Shown in pieces: positions 19,129 to 26,738 of a DNA stretch of 64,000 nt (the stretch's first letter is position 1; each line of letters opens with the position of its first letter). Origin of the DNA: Herbiconiux daphne (GTDB lineage: Bacteria; Actinomycetota; Actinomycetes; Actinomycetales; Microbacteriaceae); the NCBI RefSeq assembly GCF_024979295.1, contig NZ_JANLCJ010000004.1, forward strand, positions 372,001 to 436,000, read 5' to 3'. Made by a program: the position numbers and the translations under genes. The notes beneath the pieces are model-generated. The model saw nothing but the letters and a program-made list of their open reading frames with translations, did no database searches and was not told the origin of the DNA.

Positions 19129-20505
19129 ATGAGTTTTGCTCACGTTACCCGCCGGCCCTTCGTGTGCATCCTCGCTCTGGCCGGGGTGTTGACATCCCTC
19201 ACCCTGTCGTTGCCCGCGAATGCTCACGTCGCCTCCGCGGTGATCCCGCATGACCCCACGCACGGGGTCGGGGGTGAGCCCGCGGGAATCGCCATCGACC
19301 AGGGCCTCGGGCGCGCCTTCGTCACCAACTCCGCCGACGGCACCGTCTCGGTCATCGACACGTCCTCGAACACCGTGATCGGGGTGATCCTCCACGATCC
19401 GGTGAGCGGCATCGGCGACGGGCCATCGGGCATCGCCGTCGACCAGAGTGCGCATCGGGCCTACGTCGCCAACACGGGCAGCGGCACCGTTTCGGTGATC
19501 GACACCTCGACGGCCTCGGTGGTGTCGGTCATCGCGCACGCTGTGGGCACCGGCATCGGCCGCGAGCCGACCGGTGTCGCCGTCGACGAGAGTCGGCATC
19601 GTGTCATGGTCACGGAGCACGGAGACTGGGCGGTGGCCGTGATCGACACCTCCACCGATCGCGTGGTCTCCGTCATCCCGTTCGGCACGGTGATCGGCAT
19701 CGGCCGGGGGCCGGCCGGCATCGCGATCGACGAGACCGTGCACCGCGCCTTCGTCGCCAACTCGGGCGACGACACGGTCTCCGTCGTCGAGACGCGGCTG
19801 CCGAAGGTGCTGCGGATGCTCAACGACCTCAGCTCGGCTGTCGGCCGAACGCCTCGAGGGGTCGCCGTCGACGCCACCACCCATCATGTCTTCGTCACCA
19901 ACGCCGGCGACGACACGGTCAGCGTGATCGACACGCGAACCTACGCGGCCGATCGGCTGCTGGCTTCGGCCTCGGCCATCGGGCACCAGCCCTCCGCAGT
20001 GGCGATCGACGAGGTTCGACGACGGGTCTACGTGGTGAACTCGGGCGACGACACCGTGACGGTGGTCGACGCCGATGACTACCACCGCATCGCCGTCCTC
20101 GGCGCCGCCGACGGCATCGGTCACCGGCCGAGCGCGGTCGCGGTGGAGGCGAGCACAGGTGTCGGCCTGGTGGCCAACTCGGCCGACGGCACGGTGAGCG
20201 TCATCGGCGACACGATCGCGCCGGTCCCCGGCATCACCACGAGCAGCCTTCCCGATGCCCACCAGAACGCGGCCTACTCCGTGACGATCACCACCACCGG
20301 CATCCCGTCGCCGGAATTCTCGCTCGCGCCGGCCAAGGGCGAGTCCCTTCCCGCCGGGCTCTCGCTCGACCCGGCGACCGGCGTGCTCAGCGGGCCGGTC
20401 AGCTCGCCCCCGGGCGTCTACGGGCTCGTGATCACCGCGTCGACGGGCGGGCGCGCCGTGGCGACGGCCGAGCTCACGCTCACGGTGCTGCCGCCGGAAC
20501 TCTGA
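19129..20505 (+). CDS. Secreted YVTN/YncE-type beta-propeller with Ig-like tail
   Basis: 458 residues from the ATG at 19129. A signal peptide (basic MSFAHVTRRPF, then a hydrophobic run ending AHVASA) exports it. About seven ~45-residue repeats follow, each with 'G(I/V)A(I/V)D....R.(Y/F)V.N...GTVSVIDT', the YVTN family propeller motif. Residues about 365-455 form a putative Ig domain ('SLDPATGVLSGPVSSPPGVYG'). Such proteins are extracellular and are thought to bind partners or surfaces; no enzyme activity is evident. It is related in its propeller to the protein at 24361 but lacks the wall-binding repeats. Confidence 0.88.
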   Translation: MSFAHVTRRPFVCILALAGVLTSLTLSLPANAHVASAVIPHDPTHGVGGEPAGIAIDQGLGRAFVTNSADGTVSVIDTSSNTVIGVILHDPVSGIGDGPSGIAVDQSAHRAYVANTGSGTVSVIDTSTASVVSVIAHAVGTGIGREPTGVAVDESRHRVMVTEHGDWAVAVIDTSTDRVVSVIPFGTVIGIGRGPAGIAIDETVHRAFVANSGDDTVSVVETRLPKVLRMLNDLSSAVGRTPRGVAVDATTHHVFVTNAGDDTVSVIDTRTYAADRLLASASAIGHQPSAVAIDEVRRRVYVVNSGDDTVTVVDADDYHRIAVLGAADGIGHRPSAVAVEASTGVGLVANSADGTVSVIGDTIAPVPGITTSSLPDAHQNAAYSVTITTTGIPSPEFSLAPAKGESLPAGLSLDPATGVLSGPVSSPPGVYGLVITASTGGRAVATAELTLTVLPPEL

Positions 20506-20532
20506 GGGTGGCGGGCTCCGCTGCGGTCGGGC

Positions 20533-21558
20533 TCAGGAGGCCTTGGTCGACTTGCGCGCAGCCGGCGTCTTGGCGGCCGCAGATTTCGCCGCGGGCTTCT
20601 TGGCCGCAGTCCGCTTGGCGGGGGCCTTCTTCGTCGAGCCGCTGCCGGAGTCGTCGTTCGCGGAATCGTCGTCGTCGGCATCCGTCGCCTCGGTCTTCGA
20701 CTTCGACTTCGATCCGCTTGAACCCGATCCGCCTGAACTCGAGCTGCCCGAGCCCGAGCTGCCCGAGCCAGAGCGGCTCTTGTCGACCGAGCGGCGCAGC
20801 GCCTCCATGAGGTCGAGCACCTCGCCGCCGCCGTCGCCCTCGCCGGGCTCGCGGCCGAAGGTCTCGTCGGTGTCCATCGCGTCGCCCTTGGCGAGCTTGG
20901 CCTCGATCAGGGTGCGCAACTGCTCCTGGTAGTCGTCGGTGAACTTCTCGGGCGCGAAGTCGGTGGCGAACTGGTCGACGAGCGACATGGCCATGTCGAG
21001 TTCCTGCGACGAGACGCGAGTTGGTTCATCCAGTGCCGGGAAGGCGGCCTCGCGCACCTCGTCGTCCCAGAGCAGCGACTGCAGCACGAGCACGTCGCCG
21101 CGCACCCGCAGCGCCCCGAGCCTGGTCTTCTGGCGCAAGGCGAAGTGCACGATGGCGGTGCGGTCGGTGGATTCGAGGGTCTTGCGCAGCAGCGCGTAGG
21201 CCTTCGGCGACTTCGAGTCGGGCTCGAGGTAGTAGCTCTTGTCGAGCATGATGGGGTCGATCTGCTCGCTCGGCACGAACTCCACCACCTCGATCTCGCG
21301 GCTGCGCTCCTCGGGCAGCGACGACAGGTCTTCTTTGGTGAGGATGACGGTGCGATCGCCGTCGTCGTAGGCACGGGCGATGTGATCGTATTCGATGATC
21401 TTTCCGTCGATCTCGCACCGGCGCTGGTAGCGGATGCGCCCGCCGTCTTTGTCGTGCACCTGGTGCAGCGAGATGTCGTGGTCTTCGGTGGCGCTGTAGA
21501 CCTTCACGGGCACGTTGACGAGCCCGAAGGTGATCGCGCCCTTCCAGATCGATCGCAT
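20533..21558 (-). CDS. ku: Ku protein, bacterial NHEJ end-binding
   Basis: 341 residues. The N-terminus 'MRSIWKGAITFGLVNVPVK' and the core ('VPSEQIDPIMLDKSYYLEPD', 'ALRVRGDVLVLQSLLW') are classic bacterial Ku. The homodimer threads on double-strand break ends and recruits LigD. The core ends around residue 250; residues ~255-341 are a long Gly/Ser-rich then Asp-rich then Lys/Ala/Pro-rich tail ending in KSTKAS. Such basic tails bind DNA and help bridging. It is divergent from ligD with only 69 bp between them, so the two share a control region. Confidence 0.97.
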   Translation of the reverse strand: MRSIWKGAITFGLVNVPVKVYSATEDHDISLHQVHDKDGGRIRYQRRCEIDGKIIEYDHIARAYDDGDRTVILTKEDLSSLPEERSREIEVVEFVPSEQIDPIMLDKSYYLEPDSKSPKAYALLRKTLESTDRTAIVHFALRQKTRLGALRVRGDVLVLQSLLWDDEVREAAFPALDEPTRVSSQELDMAMSLVDQFATDFAPEKFTDDYQEQLRTLIEAKLAKGDAMDTDETFGREPGEGDGGGEVLDLMEALRRSVDKSRSGSGSSGSGSSSSGGSGSSGSKSKSKTEATDADDDDSANDDSGSGSTKKAPAKRTAAKKPAAKSAAAKTPAARKSTKAS

Positions 21559-21627
21559 ACCTCAATTAGACCCCGCACCGGGTCTTTTCACATAGTCCGG
21601 GCCGCTTTTGGGGGCCAGGATGATGAC

Positions 21628-24330
21628 ATGGCGGCGAAATCGAACGAGCAGACGGTCACGGTCGGCGGCCACCGGCTGCGCATCACCAACCTCGAGAAGG
21701 TGCTCTACCCCGAGACCGGCACCACCAAAGCCGACGTGCTGCGCTACTACGCCGAGATCGCGAGCGTGCTCATTCCGCACTCCCGCAACCGGCCGGCCAC
21801 GCGCAAGCGCTGGGTGCACGGGGTGGGCACGCTCGAGCATCCGGAGCAGGTGTTCTTTCAGAAGAACCTCGACGAGGGCACGCCCGACTGGGTGAAGCGC
21901 GTCGCCATCCAGCACTCCGACCACGAGAACGTCTACCCGCTCGTCAACAACGCCGCCACGCTGGCGTGGCTCGCGCAGATCGCAGCGCTCGAGATCCACG
22001 TGCCGCAGTGGCGGGTCGACGCGCAGGGCCGGCAGAAGAACCCCGACCGGTTCGTGATCGACCTCGACCCGGGCGAGGGCACGGGCCTGCCCGAGTGCGT
22101 CGAGGTGGCGAAGCTCGCCCGCGGCATCCTGCGCGACATGGGGCTGTCGCCGGTGCCGGTGACCAGCGGCAGCAAGGGCATCCACCTCTATGCCGCCCTC
22201 GACGGGTCGCAGACCTCCGACCAGGTCTCGGCGGTGGCGCACGAACTCGCCCGGGCGCTCGAGGCCGACCACCCCGATCTCGTGGTGAGCGACATGAAGA
22301 AGACCCTGCGCGTCGGCAAGGTGCTCGTCGACTGGAGCCAGAACAACGGCAACAAGACCACGATCTGCCCCTATTCGCTGCGCGGCCGGTCGCGCCCGAC
22401 CGTCGCCGTGCCGCGCACCTGGCGCGAACTCGCGTCGAAAGATCTGCGCCAGCTCGAGCTCGACGAGGTGCTCGCGCGCATGAAGCGGCGCTCCGACCCG
22501 CTCGCCGAGAGCGCCGAGGCTCCCGGCGCGGTCGAGGCGCCGGCCGGCGAGTGGCATTCGAACCAGGGCGCCGACGACCAGCCCGACGCGCATCCGTCCC
22601 CGGCGTCGGCGCGGCCGTCGGTTCGGGAGGAGCAGCGCAGCACTGGCGCCGCGAGAGCCTCAGCCGCGCGCACCTCCTCCCGAACCGACGACCACGCCGG
22701 CAGCAGCGACCGCGACCGCCTCGAGGTCTACCGCTCCAAGCGCGACCAGGCCAAGACCCCAGAGCCCGTGCCCGCGGCGCGGCCGGCGTCGACCGACGGC
22801 CGCTCGTTCGTCATCCAGGAGCACCACGCCCGCCGCCTGCACTGGGACTTCCGGCTCGAGCACGACGGCGTGCTCGTCTCCTGGGCGCTGCCGAAGGGGG
22901 TTCCGGACGACCCGAAACAGAACCATCTCGCCGTGCAGACCGAAGATCACCCCATGGAGTACGGCTCCTTCGAGGGCACCATCCCCTCGGGCGAATACGG
23001 CGCCGGATCCGTCGTGATCTGGGACTTCGGCACCTACGACCTCGAGAAGTGGCGCGACGGCAAAGAGGTGATCGTCACCCTGCACGGCCAGCCGTCGGGC
23101 GGGCTCGGCGACCCGGTGAAGGTGGCGCTCATCCACACCGGCCGCGGCGGGGCCGACAAGAGCTCGGAGAAGAACTGGTTGATCCACAGAATGGTGCCCG
23201 AGGCCGACACCGCCGCCGCGGCATCCGGAGCCCGTGAGAAACGCGGCGCGAAGAGCGGCGAGCCCCGCGGCAAGGCGGCCGACGCCCCGGCCGGCGCGAG
23301 CGGATCCCCGGCCGACGCGACCGCTGCCCGGGCCGCCACCTCGCGCGAGACGGCGAGGCGGCTGGCGTCGGTGAAGCCGATGCTCGCCACCCTCGGCACG
23401 GCGGCCGACATCGACGACGAGGCCGACTACGCCTTCGAGATGAAGTGGGACGGCATCCGGGCCCTCGTCGCGATCGACGACGGGGTGGTCACGCTGCGCA
23501 CCCGCAACGGCAACGACGTGACGGCCGGTTACCCCGAGCTGACCGAGGCTCTCGCGCGGGTGTTCGCCGGCCGCACGCTGCTGCTCGACGGCGAGATCGT
23601 GGCCCTCGACCATCGGGGCCGGCCCAGTTTCGGCCGCCTGCAGCAGCGCATGGGCCTCTCGAAACCCAAAGACGTCGAGGCCGCGCGGGCCACGACGAAG
23701 GTCGATCTGATGCTGTTCGACATCCTCGACCTCGACGGCCGATCGCTCGTGAAGAAGGACTACGACGAGCGCCGCCGCATCCTCACCGAGACCGCGCCCG
23801 AGAGCGACGGGCCGCTGCACGTGCCGCCCGCGTTCGACGGCGACCTCGGGCACGCCATGTCGTCGAGCCGCGAGCTCGGGCTCGAGGGCGTCATGGCCAA
23901 GCGCCGCGACGGCACCTACTCCACCGGCGGGCGCTCGCGCTCGTGGATCAAACTCAAGCACCACCTCGCCCAGGAGGTGGTGATCGGCGGCTGGCGCCCC
24001 GGCAAGGGCCGTCGGGCGACGCAGATCGGTTCGCTGTTGATGGGGGTTCCGGATGCCGAGGGCCGGCTGCACTACGTGGGTCGCGTGGGCACGGGGTTCA
24101 GCGAGCGCGACCTCGACGCCGTGACCGGCACGCTCGCGAAGCTCGCCCGCAAGACGTCGCCGTTCGACGACGTGCCCTCGATCGACGCGCGCGACGCGAA
24201 CTGGGTGACCCCGAAGCTGGTGGGCGAGGTGGAGTTCGCCGAGTGGACCGACACCGACCGGCTGCGCCAGCCGTCGTGGCGCGGATGGCGCCCCGACAAG
24301 TCGCCCGGCGAGGTGCGCCGCGAGGGGTGA
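21628..24330 (+). CDS. ligD: Multifunctional NHEJ ligase LigD (polymerase-phosphoesterase-ligase)
   Basis: 900 residues from the ATG at 21628; the longer open frame upstream is antisense to ku. Order of domains is the actinobacterial one. Polymerase/primase domain about 15-300, with the metal-binding 'FVIDLDPGEG' near 141. 3'-phosphoesterase domain about 385-545, with 'EHHARRLHWDFRLEHDG'. ATP-dependent ligase domain about 575-890, with nucleotidyl Lys in 'FEMKWDGIRAL' and 'DGEIVALD'. It fills, trims and seals broken ends with Ku. Two low-complexity linkers (about 300-385 and 530-575) separate the domains; the first holds a perfect 16-bp inverted repeat (22617-22689). Confidence 0.96.
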   Translation: MAAKSNEQTVTVGGHRLRITNLEKVLYPETGTTKADVLRYYAEIASVLIPHSRNRPATRKRWVHGVGTLEHPEQVFFQKNLDEGTPDWVKRVAIQHSDHENVYPLVNNAATLAWLAQIAALEIHVPQWRVDAQGRQKNPDRFVIDLDPGEGTGLPECVEVAKLARGILRDMGLSPVPVTSGSKGIHLYAALDGSQTSDQVSAVAHELARALEADHPDLVVSDMKKTLRVGKVLVDWSQNNGNKTTICPYSLRGRSRPTVAVPRTWRELASKDLRQLELDEVLARMKRRSDPLAESAEAPGAVEAPAGEWHSNQGADDQPDAHPSPASARPSVREEQRSTGAARASAARTSSRTDDHAGSSDRDRLEVYRSKRDQAKTPEPVPAARPASTDGRSFVIQEHHARRLHWDFRLEHDGVLVSWALPKGVPDDPKQNHLAVQTEDHPMEYGSFEGTIPSGEYGAGSVVIWDFGTYDLEKWRDGKEVIVTLHGQPSGGLGDPVKVALIHTGRGGADKSSEKNWLIHRMVPEADTAAAASGAREKRGAKSGEPRGKAADAPAGASGSPADATAARAATSRETARRLASVKPMLATLGTAADIDDEADYAFEMKWDGIRALVAIDDGVVTLRTRNGNDVTAGYPELTEALARVFAGRTLLLDGEIVALDHRGRPSFGRLQQRMGLSKPKDVEAARATTKVDLMLFDILDLDGRSLVKKDYDERRRILTETAPESDGPLHVPPAFDGDLGHAMSSSRELGLEGVMAKRRDGTYSTGGRSRSWIKLKHHLAQEVVIGGWRPGKGRRATQIGSLLMGVPDAEGRLHYVGRVGTGFSERDLDAVTGTLAKLARKTSPFDDVPSIDARDANWVTPKLVGEVEFAEWTDTDRLRQPSWRGWRPDKSPGEVRREG
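22617..22689. repeat. 16-bp perfect inverted repeat inside the ligD linker
   Basis: GTCGGTTCGGGAGGAG at 22617-22632 is exactly reverse-complemented at 22674-22689, enclosing 41 bp. It lies in the disordered linker between the polymerase and phosphoesterase domains. The core TCGGGAGGAG is shared with the inverted repeat at 56133-56193. Confidence 0.85.
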
Positions 24331-24360
24331 CACTTTCGCTCGGGCTGATACGATGATGAG

Positions 24361-26346
24361 ATGTACTCATCTTTGGTCGTCAGGGTTGCCGCGACGGTTT
24401 CGGTGGTCGCGGCGCTCCTCGTCGGCGTCGTCGTGCTGCCGGTCTCAGTGAGCCCGGCTTCGGCGGCGGTGTTCGTGACGGCGCTGATTCCCGTTCCGTC
24501 GGCCGGTGGGCGCGAGGCGGGTCCCTTCGGCGTGGCTGTCGACCCGGACACCCAGCAGGCGTATGTCGCGAACAGCGCGAATGACACCGTGAGCGTGATC
24601 GACACCCGCACGCGAACGCTGACCACGACCGTCCCGGGAACATTCACCGGCGCTCGCGCCGTGGCCATCGACGCCGCCCACCATCAGGCGTATGTGGTCA
24701 ACTCCGGCAGCGCCACGGTTTCGGTGATCGACACCATCACGAATCGGGTGACGACCGTGATTCCGTCGACGGGATTCAGCGACGTACCGTACGCCATCGA
24801 CGTCGACACGACATCCGGTCGCGCCTATGTCTCCAGCCTTCTGAAATCGGTCGTCTCCGTCATCGACACGGCCACGAACACCGTCCTCAAGGTCATTCCC
24901 CACGACGCCACGAACGGGATCGGTTCCCAGCCGACGGACGTCGCCGTCGACGCCACCACGCACCGCGCATATGTGGCCAACAACGGCGACGACACCGTTT
25001 CCGTCGTCGACACCACGAGTGACTCTGTGATCACGGTGCTGCCGCACGACGAGACGCGCGGGATCGGCTCAGAGCCGTCACAGATCGCCATCGACCAAGA
25101 CGCCCACCGCGCCTTCGTGTCGAACTATGCCAGCGGCACCGTCTCGGTGATCGACACGACGACTGACACGGTCATAGCTGTGCTTCCGCATGACCCGGCG
25201 AACGGGATCGGAGACACGCCTGAGGCTGTGAGCGTGGACAGTGCCAGCCACCAGCTGTTAGTCGCGTCGAACACTCAGATCACGGCGTTCGACACGGTCA
25301 CCTTGAACGTCACCGGCATCATGCGCTCCGGAACCGATGGCGACTACGGCACCGGCATCAGGGGCATCGCCGCGGATCCGGTGCACCATCAAGCCTTCGT
25401 CACCGGGGAGACATCGAACACCGTGGCCGTCGTCGACAGCACGGGGACTCTGTCGCGTCGGGGTGGGGCTGACCGGTTCGAGGTGTCCGCCGCGATCTCG
25501 GCCGCGGAGTTCTCGCCCGGGGTCGACGTCGCCTACATCGCCTCGGGCACCGCATTCGCCGACGCCCTCTCCGGCTCCGCCGCCGCCGGCTCCCGCGGAG
25601 CACCCGTGCTCCTCACCGCCACCGACACCCTCCCCACCAGCATCCGCACCGAACTCACCCGGCTGAAACCCAAGAAGATCATCGTCCTCGGCGGCACCGC
25701 CAGCATCAACGACACCGTGCTCACCACCCTCGCCGCCTACAGCCCTACCGTCACCCGCCTCGCCGGCCCCGACCGCTACGCCGTCGCCGCCGAGGTCTCC
25801 CACGACACCTTCACCCCCGGCCTCGACCTCGCCTACGTCGCATCCGGAGAAGTCTTCCCCGACGCACTCGCCGGCTCCGCCGTCGCCGGCGCCAAACACG
25901 CCCCCGTGCTCCTCACCACCAAGAACACCCTGCCAAAAGCCACCACCGACGAACTCACCCGCCTCCACCCCCTCGCCATCATCATCCTCGGCGGCCCCAA
26001 CACCATCACCACCGACCTCGAGAACCACCTCCGCGACTACGCCCCCACCGTCCGCCTCGCCGGCGCCGACCGCTTCGACGTCGCCGCCACCACCGCCACC
26101 GCCACCTACCCCACCGGCACCGACACCGTCTACATCGCCTCCGGCGCCGTCTTCCCCGACGCCCTCTCCGGCTCCCCCGCCGCCGCCGACAACAACGCAC
26201 CCGTACTCCTCACCACCAAAGACACCCTCCCCACCGCCACCACCACCGCCCTCACCCAACTCCACCCCACCCGCCTCATCGTGCTCGGCGGCCCCAACAC
26301 CATCAGCGACGCGGTCTATGAGAGCTTGCGGGGCTATCTACGGTGA
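24361..26346 (+). CDS. Surface protein: YVTN beta-propeller plus three CWB2 wall-binding repeats
   Basis: 661 residues. A signal peptide occupies about 1-36 ('VVAALLVGVVVLPVSVSPASA'-like core). Residues about 38-360 contain seven propeller blades with the 'DTVSVIDT' motif. Residues about 365-661 contain three cell-wall-binding-2 repeats, each starting with 'R.GGADRFEVSAAIS'-type sequence ('RLAGPDRYAVAAEVS', 'RLAGADRFDVAATTA') and containing 'A..FPDAL.GS..A' and 'ILGGPNTI'. CWB2 domains hold proteins non-covalently on the Gram-positive wall, so the propeller is displayed on the cell surface. The wall-binding third has much more C-rich, monotonous codons than the propeller, suggesting a separately acquired or amplified module. 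Confidence 0.92.
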   Translation: MYSSLVVRVAATVSVVAALLVGVVVLPVSVSPASAAVFVTALIPVPSAGGREAGPFGVAVDPDTQQAYVANSANDTVSVIDTRTRTLTTTVPGTFTGARAVAIDAAHHQAYVVNSGSATVSVIDTITNRVTTVIPSTGFSDVPYAIDVDTTSGRAYVSSLLKSVVSVIDTATNTVLKVIPHDATNGIGSQPTDVAVDATTHRAYVANNGDDTVSVVDTTSDSVITVLPHDETRGIGSEPSQIAIDQDAHRAFVSNYASGTVSVIDTTTDTVIAVLPHDPANGIGDTPEAVSVDSASHQLLVASNTQITAFDTVTLNVTGIMRSGTDGDYGTGIRGIAADPVHHQAFVTGETSNTVAVVDSTGTLSRRGGADRFEVSAAISAAEFSPGVDVAYIASGTAFADALSGSAAAGSRGAPVLLTATDTLPTSIRTELTRLKPKKIIVLGGTASINDTVLTTLAAYSPTVTRLAGPDRYAVAAEVSHDTFTPGLDLAYVASGEVFPDALAGSAVAGAKHAPVLLTTKNTLPKATTDELTRLHPLAIIILGGPNTITTDLENHLRDYAPTVRLAGADRFDVAATTATATYPTGTDTVYIASGAVFPDALSGSPAAADNNAPVLLTTKDTLPTATTTALTQLHPTRLIVLGGPNTISDAVYESLRGYLR

Positions 26347-26464
26347 GTTGCAGGCCGGGCCCGGTTGCACATCCGTGCGGATGGCGGGCGGGGCTCTGGC
26401 CCGGGTCGGGCGCGAGTGGTAGCTTCACGAGCAAGCCAACGGCCAGACAATCGAGGAGGATCTC

Positions 26465-26599
26465 ATGACCGACAGGAAAGAACACGAAGGTCGCGGGGAA
26501 CGCGACGGCGAATACACCGACACCGAAGAAGACAACGTGATCGAGCCGGAGCCCGAAGCGGGCGAATACACCGACAGCGAGATCCCCGGCGACGAGTAG
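26465..26599 (+). CDS. Small acidic protein of 44 residues
   Basis: An ATG follows a strong GAGGAGG. The product has 44 residues, is highly acidic (many Glu and Asp) and contains GEYTD twice, at residues 15-19 and 33-37. No membrane segment or Cys. I do not recognise a named family. A strong hairpin-T-run terminator directly after it (26620-26658) supports a real monocistronic gene. Confidence 0.7.
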   Translation: MTDRKEHEGRGERDGEYTDTEEDNVIEPEPEAGEYTDSEIPGDE

Positions 26600-26619
26600 C
26601 CGATCATCACGTCACGAGA

Positions 26620-26658
26620 CGCCGTGCGGCGCGCGAGAACGCGCCGCGCGGCGTTTTT
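26620..26658 (+). terminator. Rho-independent terminator
   Basis: Arms 26620-26632 and 26641-26653 pair over 13 bp with one G:U, with an 8-nt loop, followed by five T. It closes the small acidic protein gene. Confidence 0.85.
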
Positions 26659-26702
26659 CATGATCGTCGATTTGATCGGGAATAAACCGGGCCCCGTTCA
26701 AC

Positions 26703-26730
26703 TTGACAGGCCCTTTCGCGAGAGTAGTGT
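26703..26730 (+). promoter_or_regulatory. Promoter of the KimA-like gene, leaderless
   Basis: TTGACA at 26703-26708 and TAGTGT at 26725-26730 are 16 bp apart. Transcription would begin about 6-8 bases after the -10, at or just before the GTG at 26739, so the mRNA would have essentially no leader. Confidence 0.65.
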
Positions 26731-26738
26731 TCTCACTC

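Noticed and set aside
21145..21627. Extended N-terminus of LigD upstream of 21628
   Set aside because: The extension runs antisense through ku; the ATG at 21628 begins the conserved polymerase domain.
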